From contig LR990043.1 of the NCBI GenBank assembly GCA_905147135.1, positions 16,493,584 to 16,557,583 on the forward strand: a stretch of 64,000 nucleotides of DNA, in the 5' to 3' direction. Below, in pieces: positions 1 through 11,098 of this stretch. The position numbers were made by a program, and so were the translations under genes. How positions within the stretch are numbered: position 1 is the stretch's first letter; every line of letters begins with the position of its first letter. This stretch comes from Blastobasis lacticolella. Its lineage: Eukaryota > Arthropoda > Insecta > Lepidoptera > Blastobasidae. The notes beneath the pieces are model-generated. The model did not search any database. It saw nothing but the letters and a program-made list of their open reading frames with translations, and was not told the origin of the DNA.

Positions 1-36
1 CAGGCGCATAACAGCGAAATAATTTTGGACGATATT

Positions 37-58
37 GTTCCTACTTATAAGTAGGAAC
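37..58. repeat. Perfect 22-bp palindrome
   Basis: The two 11-base halves (GTTCCTACTTA and its complement) are perfect inverted repeats with no spacer. It may be the edge of a small inverted-repeat element that continues off the left end of the window. No function can be assigned. Confidence 0.8.
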
Positions 59-464
59 AAAAAATGGTGTATACCTACCAGCGTTAGCTGAACGCAGCCA
101 AGGTGACTTTTGAATTAAGAGAGCGTATATCACAATTCACGTGTGACACCACCAAGCCGGAGTTAATAACTACGTCACAGCCTCCGCTCCAACAGAGTTA
201 CGTGTTTCCTATTTGGAATAGGTATCCCATTCGGCAGAAAAACAACTTGCTCATCCTTTGTAAGAACAAGGTGACCGCGCGTCCGGGCAAAACCGTCTAC
301 AAATGTGGAGACAGCTCAACTCAAGTTAAGCATTGGACAGTAACGGGCTATTGATGTGATGTTATATTAACACTCGGGTGCAATGTTCAAGTTGAGCTAC
401 CAGCCGTCAGGTCAATACATCTGACGTCACGATTGGATTGAGACCCCCCTTTAAAAGGATTTTT

Positions 465-580
465 TTATTGCCTGGGGTGGTCAGACGGTCCACCATTGAG
501 GTAGTTATGTAAGTCATACTGTTTGAAGTGCTCGAAGTTGTAGTGCCAGACTTCAGGAGGGAGATAATTCCACATCTTTC
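465..580 (-). mobile_element. Possible non-LTR reverse transcriptase C-terminal remnant
   Basis: Read on the minus strand, one frame gives a peptide beginning MWNYLPPEVW, then NFEHFKQYDLHNYL, then a stop at 465-467. The pattern W-N-x-L-P-x-E followed by an F-K-x motif about 15 residues later is typical of the last residues of jockey/CR1-type reverse transcriptases. There are stops upstream, so it is a dead fragment. The call rests on a short motif only. Confidence 0.35.
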
Positions 581-1220
581 ATGTGCACGGTATAAGCTTG
601 TGATTCACGTACGTTAGTTGGATGCCAGCTATACAGATAGTGTATCCCACCGTCAGAGGGTGCGATGGCAAAAGTGTCGATGGCTCGTGCTATTTCAGTG
701 TAGTACTAAACTCTCGATCCAAACAGGCTGTGTGCGACGGTTGATTGTCAATACGAACAGACCGTCATCATAGTAAGTAGACATTTTGTGTATTTGCCCC
801 ATGTTTCGACATAGTTGCATGCATCTGATGCATCATTGTCACGGGATGACAAAACATTTGAGGGTGAGGTACGAAACCAAAGAACTTTGACTTCTAAATT
901 ATTTGTACAAAACCCAGGAACAATTATTTTTACTCATTACAGTGCCATCTATGGCGGTGGAAAGTATATTCGTCCATCGTTCGTATGCGACGTATCAAGT
1001 GAACTACAAAGTTCTGCTACTCAATAAGAGATGGCGCTGTAAAAATTTTGTTACAACCCTACTCCAAAACTATTTTTTAAGCAATTAAAATTGATTTTTT
1101 CTACTATTGCTAGTAAATAACGTAGGTATTTTCTTAAAATGGGAAATATAAGAAAATATATCGACACTCAACAACAGATGTCGCTAGCAGTAACTACGAT
1201 AAAAGTACTTTGGTACTTAC

Positions 1221-1358
1221 CCATGACACCCAGCTGCTGAGGAGACAATGGAGCTGCATCTCCTCCACCTGAGCCGATGGATCCTGATGCAAGTGACAAC
1301 CGTTCACTGAAACCCAGTGGACTGCTACGGCCACCACTGCTAGCAACTGACCCCATTC
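1221..1358 (-). CDS. Possible internal exon, Ser/Gly-rich, gene unknown
   Basis: On the minus strand a 138-bp block is bounded by a good acceptor (TTGATTTCAG) and a consensus donor (GTAAGT). It is phase 1 at both ends, so it is a symmetric exon. The translation is rich in Ser, Gly, Ala and Pro, with segments such as SSGGRSSPLGFSERLS and PLSPQQLGVM. It looks like a disordered linker exon of a larger protein whose other exons would lie to the left of the window and further right on the minus strand. I do not recognise the family. A chance frame between two splice-like motifs cannot be excluded. Confidence 0.35.
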
Positions 1359-1399
1359 CTGAAATCAAATCAGTATATTGATGTAGTATGTTTAATGTT

Positions 1400-1710
1400 A
1401 TGGTGCCACACACCACAAGGTGGCCATGTGGTGTCCATCAGAATAGAATTGCACTAACCCTCCAACTGGGCAATTAATGTCCGAGTCCGGAAAATGGGCA
1501 GCTCATTTTTTGTAATTCAGTATAATTGCATAATCAAGTTCATGGTAGTAGAAGACACCTGTGAAGGCACAGCAGCATGGAGAGATTTGTGTTTAGGTAT
1601 TTCTGTTGTATGTTTAAAACACTGTAATCTCCAACCAGTCTGCCAAGAGTGGAGCTTATGGCAAATCCCTCCACTTATGCTAACTGTTATGGACTGTTGA
1701 TTTGATGTAG
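1400..1710 (+). mobile_element. LINE-like 3' end repeat (family D, copy 1)
   Basis: Contains the blocks CATGTGGTGTCC and CACTGTAATCTCCAACCAGTC and ends with a GTTATGGACTGTTGATTTGATG-like tail. The same ordered blocks recur at 39010-39400, 42395-42670 and 55100-55245, and inverted at 27085-27195. Dispersed copies with a common 3' tail are typical of non-LTR retrotransposon ends. Confidence 0.5.
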
Positions 1711-2209
1711 AATAGAGTATGATTTTACATTATTAAAAATAATAGGTAAAAATATCGGATGACATCATATCCAATAGAAATTCAATTAGTAAGGCTACTA
1801 TAATAAAGACTCATGGTCTCAAATACAAGGTTGAAGTACCAAGGTTAGTTTCATGGGACTTTTTATGGCAGTTAAAATAAGAACCTTCATAATAGTTATA
1901 GGTAGCTATTAACCAAACAAATAAAATGTAAGTAAAATTTAGACAACAATGTTTAAGCAAGTGTAAATATTTATAAATAATTTGTGATATGGTAATGCAC
2001 AAGGGCTCAAATACACAATGTAAAGGTTTGATAAGATTTATTTCATGTCATTTAATGCACCTTGTATTACAGTATTAGATACCTTATTAGGTATTTGTTT
2101 AATGGTGTATATGTAGAAAATAGGCATCAAATAATCTGTACAAATAACATGTAATAATAGTTATAAAAAGAAATCAAATTGCAATAGAAGCAAGTAGAGA
2201 TATAGGTAG

Positions 2210-2749
2210 TCATGATGCTTGTAGTTCACCTGCATTAGGGCTTCTCATTCTAGAAATCCTCTTGTTTATGGCTCTCTGTATACGAGGATTTAGAACAGGG
2301 CGTGCGCGGCGTCGTGCCAGGTACCTTGACAGCACACCAACGACCACAGCACTAGTGCCCATTACGCCTAAGCTCCATAGGACCACCTGAAGTAATATTA
2401 TTTTTTTACCTAAATTTATTACCTCCTTAACTTTTTTGTTTTTAGGCTTCTTTAGGCCAAATATAATTAATGTTTATTCAAGGTTCCTTACATAATGTAG
2501 TTATAACATGATAATATTTTCATGAACAAAATACTCTAATATCAGAAGTAATTACAGGCTAAACTATAAGCACTTTACATCAAATACTTCTATTTTTAAA
2601 GCTATTTTCAATACACAATCTCATAATCAGTAAATTAAGACAGGCAAGTAGGTAACCTTTTGAGATGTCGTCAATTGAATTTCGCCAAAACTCTGACGCA
2701 AGTATTTTAAATTTTCATAAAGAGGTTTCGTTTGAATTAAATGCTGCAT
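2210..2749 (-). CDS. Single-pass membrane microprotein, 89 aa, two exons
   Basis: Exon 1 is 2657-2749 (31 codons, start in context AAAATGC). Exon 2 is 2210-2386 (58 codons plus stop TGA at 2210-2212). The intron has donor GTTACC and acceptor TTACTTCAG and joins in phase 0. The predicted protein has a polar N-terminus (residues 1-31), one hydrophobic segment at about 33-50, and directly after it a strongly basic run (Arg52, Arg56-58, Arg60), then a basic tail rich in Arg, Lys and Ile. This suggests a single transmembrane helix with the C-terminus in the cytosol or mitochondrial matrix, by the positive-inside rule. I do not recognise the family. Both exons are too short to stand out as open frames, and the support is the matching splice phase, composition and start context. 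Whether it is expressed is unknown. Confidence 0.5.
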
Positions 2750-3394
2750 TTTTATAGACACCACAAATATTTAGTTTCCCACAAAATATTATCTGCTTGA
2801 CTAGGTTATCTGTCACAACACGACACACCCGCGTAATCTAATGTACTGTATATTTATAAAAAAAATTAAATGACTAAAACACCATTTTTAATTTTAAGCT
2901 ATTTAGATTATATTGCATAAGTTAAAGTTTATGCAATGAAGATCTTGAAGAAAACTCAAAGTTCCCGGTTTTGGAAGAAAAACACACTTTGACGGAAGTA
3001 AACAAAGAGGATAGAAACACTACAAAAGAAACGAATGAAAAAACAAAGAGGATATAAACACTACGTGGAACAATGGTCTGTTTCGTGTGTATGTGAAAAT
3101 GCGTTAATATTGTAAGAGACTAGTTCCACCATAGCCTCCTAGCCTCCTGTAAGATGAAGGAGGCTATGGTTCCACTAATGCAGTGCAGTGCACTGCGCGG
3201 CGCACCACGCAGTGCCACGTCACGGTGACAACAAAGAAAACGGTGGTGTTATTCTGGATTTTAACGTTAGGCAACGTTCGCACGAGAGATTTACGAATCA
3301 TTGTGAGTTAGGCAACGTTTGCACGAGAGCTTTTTCGACGCTTTTACGCGCGTTATTTTAAACGACATGATTATTGACCTTATGTCGACCTTAT
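2750..3394. other. Upstream region of the microprotein gene; small repeats
   Basis: Holds the presumed promoter side of the minus-strand microprotein gene. A hairpin has 12-bp arms at 3129-3140 and 3158-3169 (CCATAGCCTCCT and its complement). Two direct copies of a block like TAGGCAACGTTCGCACGAGA occur about 40 bp apart near 3267 and 3307. No coding frame is convincing. Confidence 0.5.
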
Positions 3395-3740
3395 GTATGG
3401 AGGTCAGTTGGCAGTCGTTCCACTGTAATGGCCTGATCTGCTAAATCTTGGATCATAGTCAAAGCGGGCCCCGGGTCCTCGCGTGCGAGAGCACAAACAG
3501 GATTTGACGCCAAGATCATCATTATCATCGTCTTGGTGTTAAATTTCGGTTGCCAGGAGTCCGCCTTCCTACTCCTCTTGGTCCTGTTCGCTCGGTCTTC
3601 GGTATCCTTGGTGGTGAGTTTGTTGGCACGCATGTCGTTCTTATCGACGTCTAGCCATCGCTTCGTGAGTTCAACTCTCCTTCCTGTGCCTAGCTGGCTG
3701 GCATGGTCAGACATTATTGTCCCCACGTAATTTGCCGTTT
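3395..3740 (+). mobile_element. Dispersed repeat (family E, copy 1)
   Basis: Begins with a form of GGAGGTCAGATGGCAGTCG, followed by a GGATCATGGTCAAAGCGGRCC block and an AACGCCAAGATTATGATTA block. The same ordered blocks occur at 37196-37335, 49660-49775 and 57490-57600, and in part at 37491-37560. The long minus-strand open frame through this copy is probably a passenger of the repeat, not a host gene. Confidence 0.6.
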
Positions 3741-3979
3741 AATTTCCTTACTATCATTATCCGCATCTTGTCTCTCACGTTCCGTTTAGAGTAATCTGAT
3801 CGATTATAATCGTATGGTGCAGGATGTTTTTCAACAAGCTCATAAAACATTATATTGAAGTCAACATCATCATAATGACGCCACGATGATTATTTAATTT
3901 ATAGTATTGTCAATGCTACATTGACATTACAATTTGTGTGCCGTTTTGTAACCTTGATCTGGCTCGGGTTAATATTTGA

Positions 3980-4180
3980 TTATAACATAATGGTGACATC
4001 CTGAAAACCTGCTGAAAACGGTCCGGATACATTTCCAGGTTTACCATCCACTGGTAAGTCTATTTTTTCCCCGGTATTCCATATAGGGTGCACCCAATAT
4101 TTACGTCGGGGTCGTCTACATTTTTGCATATTAACCATCTGCAGTACGGCCAACATGTCTTCATCCTCAGAAGAAGACAT
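3980..4180 (-). pseudogene. PIF/Harbinger transposase N-terminal remnant
   Basis: The minus-strand frame starts MSSSEDEDMLAVL and soon reads RRPRRKYWVHPIW. An acidic Ser/Glu/Asp start, then a basic run and a W-V-H-P-I motif, is the usual N-terminus of PIF/Harbinger nuclease proteins. Only about 66 residues are open and no DDE nuclease core follows, so this is a truncated copy or the end of a non-autonomous relative. Confidence 0.55.
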
Positions 4181-4904
4181 AATTTTACTTTAAAATCTTT
4201 GAAAACGAGTTTTTTCTTTGGATGTTTACTTCTGACAGGTGCCCATAGATTCACCATCTGTAGACCGTGGTAAGTCATTCCATATTTTAACTAAAAAGTA
4301 TAACATCAGTAATATCTAAAGAAATTGAACCATGCAACTTCCGCGAATACTATACTATAACTGATACTTTTTACCCGACTACGATGGAGCTAAGGGAGGG
4401 TAATGAAGTTAACAATCTATGTATGTGAAGTTGATAAACGTGGAAGAATGGACAGAGATTTGTCAGGACCATAGCAAGTGGAACAATGTCGTCTCTGTCG
4501 TATGTCGTCAATGTCGTACTCTTGCGGGAGAAAGGGGTTTGTGTGTATGTATGTTTATATGAATGTTTGTATGGATGTTTATTCTAGCTCAAAAACCACT
4601 TGGCCGATTTTCGTTAAAAGCGTATTGATTGTCCGATGGTTACAGGCTCTATGATAATACATTCAATTAAATTATCTATGAACTTCAAAATTTTTAAATT
4701 CAGAAGATTGATTCTGTCATGTTAGGAATTTTTATTCACATTGATTGATTCTGTTGTAGGATAAACCGCACTGCTTAAATTTGTCCTCAACTGCAACTAC
4801 AAAGTTTAACATCAGTAGTAAGTATAAAGAGAGTGAATATAACTTAAATTACTCGGAAACCATTGCTCTTAGAAAACTGGATCCTAAAAAAAAATGATAG
4901 TGCC
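4181..4904. other. No gene; dispersed repeat fragment
   Basis: The stretch at 4535-4640 (TATGTTTATATGAATG, then AAAAACCACTTGGCCGATTT) matches the general pattern of lepidopteran repeat ends with a 'complete the sentence' block CCACT-GG-CCGATTTT. Nothing else is recognised. Confidence 0.4.
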
Positions 4905-5262
4905 CGTCGATTTCTATAAGTATTTGCTGTTCAGGAACAAGCGTTTTAAGGCAAATAGTTTCAGAGTTATTACAGTTTTAAGATTGACAGCTGTCATCCG
5001 GAATGTAGATCTCGACTATCATTTCTCTTCAGGAACTAGTGTTCAAGGAGCGATAGTTTCAGAGTTATTACAGTATTAAGTTGGACAGCTGTCAACCGAA
5101 ATGTAGATGTCGACGAGCACTATCATTTCTCTTCAGAAACTAGTGTTCTAGAAGTGATAGTTTAAGAGTTACTACAGTATTAAGTTTGACAGCTGTCATC
5201 CGGAATGTAGATTTCTACGAGTACCAGCATTTCTTTTTAGAAACTAGTGTTCTAGAACCAAA
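4905..5262. repeat. Tandem repeat, about 100-bp unit, 3+ copies
   Basis: Successive units share the order TTCAGGAACAAG/CTAGTG, GATAGTTTCAGAGTTATTAC, GACAGCTGTCA and GGAATGTAGAT. The palindrome GACAGCTGTCA starts at 4986, 5084 and 5188, giving periods of 98 and 104 bp. Copies differ by scattered substitutions and small indels. Each unit carries an E-box-like CAGCTG core. Confidence 0.85.
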
Positions 5263-5529
5263 CATGCCTTATTTATAATTCCGGATGAACTGAGAAGAGA
5301 ACGACAGGATCACGAAAGCGAAACAACTTCGTTAATGTTAAAGAATCAGAAAAAGGGGAGGGGCTTACGCATCAGCGATCAAACTTTCTTTGACACGGTC
5401 GGTTTCCTATTTCATTCACACGCGTTGTATCTGTACTAAAAAAAGTAGACAGATATATGTGTGTCAACTGTGTCACATAAAGAGGAAAGATTCGAACTGT
5501 TGGTAAAAAGAAACAGTCAGATGTGACGT

Positions 5530-5785
5530 TTCATGTTGACATCTACTGACATCGCACCGCACGCTGCACGATGGGGCCAAATTGAAAAACGTAGACAAAA
5601 TTCATACAGAACTGACATTTCGGGCTTCAATTGCGGGTGTTGCCCCATCATGCAGTGCGTCGCGCGGCGCGCTGCACAGTGGGACATTCCGCCATCTGTC
5701 AATGGACTTGCATACAAATTGCTCGGCGTGTAACAAGTTTTGCCACATCGTACAGTGCACTGCGCAGCGCACTGCATGAGTGTGC
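5530..5785. repeat. GC-rich palindromic repeat
   Basis: Blocks such as GCACGCTGCACGATGGGGC at the left and an inverted form near 5740-5775 (CACATCGTACAGTGCACTGC) flank a centre with CGTCGCGCGGCGCGCTGC. The whole looks like a non-autonomous inverted-repeat element rich in GCGC runs. Open frames through it on both strands are side effects of the GC content. Confidence 0.5.
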
Positions 5786-5879
5786 GTATGCATTTAGGTA
5801 TCTACAAACGTCGCAATTTAAATTACAAAATAAGGTCACAGGAAAATTGAAAACGATCATGAAAACGAGTAGGTTTAAG

Positions 5880-6060
5880 GTACGCGTCGACTAGCCCGCA
5901 CCGCACGAGCCGCACGCGCCGCACGCATCGCATTTCGGATTGCTTTGTATGAGTTTGTATAGGAGTGCGTTCACTACCCGCACTGGCCGCGCCGCACAGC
6001 CGCACCGCATTGTCAGTAGTTAGTGATACCAGCACAAAATGCGGGCGATGCGGACAGGGA
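5880..6060 (+). repeat. GC-rich MITE-like repeat, copy 1
   Basis: Starts ACGCGTCGACTAGCCCGCAC and continues with repeated GCCGCACGC units to a block TGCGGGCGATGCGGACAGGG. An inverted copy with the same order of blocks lies at 13497-13650, so it is a mobile repeat and not a CpG-island promoter. Confidence 0.65.
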
Positions 6061-6352
6061 TACAAGAAAAAAAGGGGTTATTTGCCTGAAATGGGAGACT
6101 AAGTCCTAAAATATTTATCCATAAATATAAGAAAAAAATTGTAAGTTTAAATTGTAACTGCACTTCAGTATTTAAGCCTGCTATAAACTAGTGGGGGGGT
6201 TTGTCACAAACTCCACGCTTGGCACGTAAATCAAAAAACAGAAAACGTTGCTGACCAATTTTATAACAAAAGAAATGTCCTGAGCTGGCCTCTAAGACAT
6301 TAATCTCCTTCCTTGTACGCGTACAACATCTGTGAACTTAATGTGTTAAACT

Positions 6353-6564
6353 CTGTCTAAGAAGTTTAGCAACCAGCGAAATTATAAGGTTGATTGAAAT
6401 CAACAAGTAGATACCTAAGCATAACTGATTGAATAATGAGGACCGTCTGTATACAACATGATAGGAGCTAAAAGATGGACGTCTTCATTATTCTAAATCA
6501 GGTTGATTACTTGTTGATGTCAATTAATCTTATAATTTCCTAAGTCGCTTCACTTTTTAGACAG
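6353..6564. mobile_element. Palindromic MITE, about 210 bp
   Basis: Long imperfect inverted arms run about 90 bp each. The left arm has CTGTCTAAGAAGTTTAGC, GAAATTATAAGGTTGATTG and ATCAACAAGTA; the right arm repeats these as the complement, ending in CTTTTTAGACAG. The centre holds GAGGACCGTC and GGACGTCTTC. It is non-coding. Superfamily and target duplication were not resolved. Confidence 0.65.
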
Positions 6565-7638
6565 CGTCTAAAGCTATATTCTAATCTGCCTTAATAATTT
6601 TATGTAAAATTAAATATAAACAAAGTACCTAAGCCACTAAATATACCCCAACAATATGAACATTATCTAAAATATCTAATCCCACATACCCCTAAATTTG
6701 TGGAAGAAATCGCTGGGTTGGGAACCCTGAGGGCCGGCCCGTGACGTCACACGGATATTAAACTATAGAATTTGCCGCAAATATATTCGACTTTAGAGCC
6801 TACTTATAGCTGGAGTCACAATCTATATTTTGTTTCCTTTTTTAATGGTGCATGTGACATGTCTGATAGAGAAGGATATAAGTTGTTAAGTACCCATTCG
6901 AACCTACTGCTATTATCAACTGTTAGTATTTTTTAATTTGTGACTGAGAGTTCTAGATAATTGCTCGAAACCAAAGATTTTGGATCATACATCAATCGAA
7001 ACTATAGGCGGATACTACACACACGATAAATATCGTGATACGTATCGTGATCCATATCGAGTAATATTTTGGATCGCAAGTCGACCCTACACACACGATA
7101 AGAATCGTCGATATTTTCTTTAGTCTGTGCATTCTTTCATTCATTTTGATGGCTGAATAGACTAAGTTGCCAATGCCTAGCCTAAAAAAAAAGCATTTTT
7201 GACGCGTCGCTGGTGTATATTTACGTATTTTTACCAAAATGACTGATAAAGCTAGCGTTGCTATAGTATTAGCATTAGGATTAAAAAGACGCGTGAAGAG
7301 AAAAAAATGAGAAAAATTATGAGGATGAGGATCTTGTTGACTTTTTATACTTTTATAGTAACTGTCCAGGTCCATAGTGGCCACAGCAGCTTGAAAATAA
7401 ACACAAACAATAAAAATATATTTGAAATTACGTTATTTATCGGTCAGTTTGACAGAAATGTCGTGATAAATATCGACTAGATACTAGACGCTCGATATAT
7501 ATCGCACGATAGTTGATACGGATCGTAGATTTCTGGATTTTCAGAAATCCTGTGATCCGTATCACGATTCGTGATACTCTAGGCTACACACTCGATAAAT
7601 ATCGTGATCCTGCGTGAATCACGATATATATCGTGTGT

Positions 7639-8791
7639 CAGTGGCGTAGCGTGCCCTTCGGGGGCCCCGTATCAATTATTGTGTAGGGGCCCCCCTAGCA
7701 GATACCCCCAACTACATGTACTAATGAGTAACTTAAATCCTAGTCTCAGCTTAAGTCAATAAATGGACTAGCATAGCGAGCTCTACATTTGTGTGACAAT
7801 AGTCTCTAACCTTGCGCGATTATAACATATATCATTGAATGAGCGAGCGCAGCGAGCTCGAAATTTTTGTAATTTATCCATTAAAGCCTTGCGCGATATA
7901 AATAAAAAATTCCGTAAAATCGGCAAAATGACGATAGCGCCGGGATATCTCGAAATTTTTGACGAGAATTTATAATAAATATAACTTCGCGAACATTAAT
8001 GAGCGAGCGTAAGAACTTGAAATTTCTTGATATTTTGGCTATCAAAACGTTCCATTATTAACTTGAAAACAGACAAATTCAAAAATTGATTGCATATGAG
8101 CCAAGACGATTACCGTAAAACACGTACCGGTAGACGCAGCGTGGGTAGGCCTCCTACAAGGTGGACCGACGACCTGGTAAGGATCGCAGGTACCAGCTGG
8201 ATGCGGAAAGCACAGGACCGGTCTTTGTGGAGATCTCTGGGGGAGGCCTATGCCCAGCAGTGGGCGTCTTCTGGCTGATATGATGATGATGATGATGAGC
8301 CAAGACGATTATGCGTGTGGGCGTGTGGGCCAAGGTATATTATGAACCAGGTCCATATGACCCGTTTAAGAAAGAACGGAGTAAGGAGTTTCTTAAGCCT
8401 TTGGTGCTAGCGATAGTTCTGAAAGAATGAAATTTTCAATATGAGATCAAAATTGTTACCATTTTTGCCATCTGATAGGCGCACATTTTACCCAAAATTC
8501 AATGAAGCAATAAATGAGTGCGCGTGGAGGGCACTACGTTGCCTTGTTTTTTTTTTAAATAATTAATATCTCTTTAACGAAAGGTGAATGAAAACGGATT
8601 GTATCACTTTATTTCAATTGTCTTTCGACCCTGGTCTGAAATTCTATAAAATAATTATTTTTATCGGGAAATAGGGAAAGTTTAACTGAAATTATGGATA
8701 ACGAGTTTTTGTTTACACACGTTTGGGGGCCCCTATGGCCCGGGGGCCCCGTATAATTGATACGGCAGATACGGCGGTAGCTACGCCCCTG
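7639..8791. mobile_element. Non-autonomous hAT-like element, 8-bp TSD
   Basis: The ends are CAGTGGCGTAGC and GCTACGCCCCTG, forming a 12-bp inverted repeat with one mismatch. Both sides carry the identical 8-bp duplication TCGTGTGT (7631-7638 and 8792-8799). An 8-bp TSD and a CAG-type end are hallmarks of hAT transposons. No transposase frame remains. It sits near the centre of the fold-back element. Confidence 0.85.
8113..8294 (+). mobile_element. 5'-truncated LINE tail with 17-bp TSD
   Basis: A 182-bp insertion is flanked by two copies of ATGAGCCAAGACGATTA (8096-8112 and 8295-8311). It encodes the end of a reverse transcriptase-type protein (GRPPTRWTDDLVRIAG, then AQDRSLWRSLGEAYAQQW, stop) and finishes in a (GAT)n tail. 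Severe 5' truncation, a simple-repeat 3' tail and a long TSD are standard for target-primed retrotransposition. It lies wholly inside the hAT-like element. Confidence 0.85.
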
Positions 8792-9871
8792 TCGTGTGTG
8801 TAGTATCAGCGAATACTACACACACGATATATATCGTGATTCACGCAGGATCACGATATTTATCGAGTGTGTAGCCTAGAGTATCATGAATCGTGATATG
8901 GATCACAGGATTTCCGAAAATCCAGAAATCTACGATCCGTATCTACTATCGTGCGATATATATCGAGCGTCTAGTATCTCGTCGATATTTATCACGACAT
9001 TTCTGTCAAACTGACAGATAAATAACGTAATTTCAAATTTATTTTCATTGTTTGTATTTATTTTCAAGCTGCTGTGGCCACTATGGACCTGGACAGTTAC
9101 TATAAAAGTATAAAAAGTCAACAAGATCCTCATACTCATAATTTTTCTCATTTTTTTCTCTTCACGCGTCTTTTTAATCCTAATGCTAATACTATAGCAA
9201 CGCTAGCTTTATCAGTCTTTTTGGTAAAAATTCTTAAAAATCGTAAATTTAAACCAGCGACGCGTCAAAAATGCTTTTTTTTAGGCTAGGCATTGGCAAC
9301 TTAGTCTATTCAGCCATTAAAATGAATGAAAGAATGCATAGACTAATGAAAATATCGACGATTCTTATCGTGTGTGTAGGGTCGACTTGCGATCCAAAAT
9401 ATTACTCGATATGGATCACGATACGTATCACGATAAATATCGTGTGTGTAGTATCCGCCATCCGCTATAATAGACTTCTCTTTTTAGAAAGAAATTCTCG
9501 TTGACAGTGTTGCCACATTGGATTATTTTATCGCTATACTGGCGAAGTTTGGAGACAGCGTGGCGAAATTTTATAGTGTTTTACTTTGGCGAAAAATAAA
9601 TTAGGAACTGGTAAATTTTTAAATGCTATTTTCATACAATAAGTTATATTATAAGTAATAGTCAAATTGAAGAAAAATAAATTTAGTTCTGGTTGACTTG
9701 GAAACATTGCCAATATTTGGCCCAATGTTTGTTGTTCCTAGAACAGAGCATCTATGGAGTAGCTTCAATAATACTTATTTTGATGACCTATAAAATAACG
9801 GGTGGTGCAGAAGCCACACTGTTGAGATTATTACATATTGAAGTTTGTATAATTTTTTTTATACGGCTGAG

Positions 9872-10130
9872 AAACAGGCAAGCGGGCCAACTGATGGAAA
9901 GTGGTCACCGCCGCCTATGGACATCAGCAACACTAGAGGATATACGGATCAAATACAGGTATTATATACAGATCTACTGTGGTTTGAAGCTTAACGTCGC
10001 CAAAAGAAGACCTATATGGCTAGCTGCAGCGCGGATCTTGAAACCATTCGTATAAACAGCGTAAATGGCAATAGAACATAGAAGTTCAATTATTTTGGAT
10101 CCGTGCTGCATGAGTCCGGCGAGTAGGGTC
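9872..10130 (+). mobile_element. Family C repeat joined to an RTE-like RT fragment
   Basis: Positions 9872-9945 are a copy of the family C repeat (GGCAAGCGGGCCAACTGATG, then CCGCCTATGGACATCAGCAA). Downstream, 9970-10130 encodes fragments CGLKLNVAKRRP and, in another frame, a SVLHESGE-like stretch. These match the reverse transcriptase at 35233-35757 (GGLKLNVAKTEY and LGSVHHESGD). It is frameshifted and dead. Confidence 0.6.
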
Positions 10131-11098
10131 TAGTCCTGAATCCTGATTTACTACTCGAATTACTGTTGTTAAGTTTCATTAAGTCAAACAAACGTTCAGT
10201 TTGCTGTATTGACTTATTTCCATTTCAATTACAATATTCGCATCTTCCATATTATGCACATTGTTGAACGTATTTTAACATCACACTGTTTTAGTCATAC
10301 ATTTTATATATAGTTCCGCTTGATGTCACTAGATGGCGCTGCCTACCTTTTACATCGCGGTAGTGATATGTACCGTGTATAATTTGTGATGTGAATTTTT
10401 AATTTACCTTTTTTTGAATCTGGACTTCGAATGGTTTCATTGTTAACCCGTTCCTAGTTCACCTACCCATGGGAACACCCTAGAGTACTGAGCCCGCAAA
10501 ATTGCTGAGCTTGTTTACACATGTTAGATGTATGGTTTATGTGGTGTGAGACATCGCGGATAATATCGAAGGCTTAGTCACGATTGTTGGTACCTAAACC
10601 TGCCTGTATCAGGAAAGAGGTCCGTTTTTATTTCTTAGTGTTATTACACGTTTTATTACTCAATTTATTAAACGTGTAAATTAACATAACACCCGATTTC
10701 TTAGTGCTACACACTAAATATTAAGAATTAATAAATTCAGTAACTTTTTCTAGTTGGTCACTCCATAGTCGCCTTGTTCTGAAATTTTCGAATTTACGTC
10801 TTTTTATGTAAACCCGGCCAAAGAATTTTATAATCTAAACGCAGTTTGCCAGATCCATTCGTATGGCCGGTATGCATAGGCATACCGCTGTAAAGAGTTA
10901 TATAGTGCCACAAACTCAGACAATCAGATAGACCCGGTGTCAGCGGCGGCGACGGCGATGACATACACTTACCAGCACAAAAAGTGTCTGCTTTGTAAAG
11001 CCAAGAAGCAAAGCATGAACATTGATAATTCAATGTATCTTTCTGTAATTTGTAGATCTACATATCAGGACTCAGCTAACTTTCGTGCGCAATACTAG
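10131..11098. other. No gene recognised
   Basis: AT-rich sequence with no coding frame above background. It contains short lepidopteran repeat motifs such as AGATGGCGCTG near 10333. Nothing else can be supported. Confidence 0.5.

Larger units (their letters stand above)
1..1220. other. Repeat-rich stretch, no gene recognised
   Basis: No open frame here has coding character or clean splice sites. The text at about 330-400 ends in a GATGTGATGT run, like the 3' tail of the LINE-like repeat also seen near 1700, 39400 and 55240. Positions 465-580 may hold a reverse-transcriptase tail on the minus strand (separate entry). The rest (600-1160) shows nothing I can name. Confidence 0.5.
7008..9458. 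mobile_element. Fold-back element copy 1, interrupted by a hAT insertion
   Basis: Terminal sequence GCGGATACTACACACACGAT at 7008 is mirrored at 9439-9458. Without the 7639-8791 insertion and one 8-bp duplication the element is about 1290 bp, nearly all inverted-repeat arms of about 600 bp each. Arms contain runs such as CGATATATATCG and CACGATACGTATCAC. A frame starting MATMDLDSYYKSIKSQ appears in both arms in opposite directions and in copy 2, with stop codons, so it is element sequence. Opposite to it, MTDKASVAIVLALGLKRR followed by a basic run faintly resembles a Harbinger protein start; that is weak. Confidence 0.8.

Noticed and set aside
3391..3726. 111-residue minus-strand protein
   Set aside because: It spans a family E repeat with four or more other copies, and it has no splice or start support.
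5517..6065. Overlapping Cys/His/Arg-rich frames on both strands
   Set aside because: They come from GC-rich inverted repeats that keep all frames open; no conserved domain is visible.
7008..9504. Frames starting MATMDLDSYYKSIKSQ in several places as a host gene family
   Set aside because: They lie in the arms of the fold-back element, occur in opposite directions, and contain stops and copy-specific frameshifts. They are repeat sequence.
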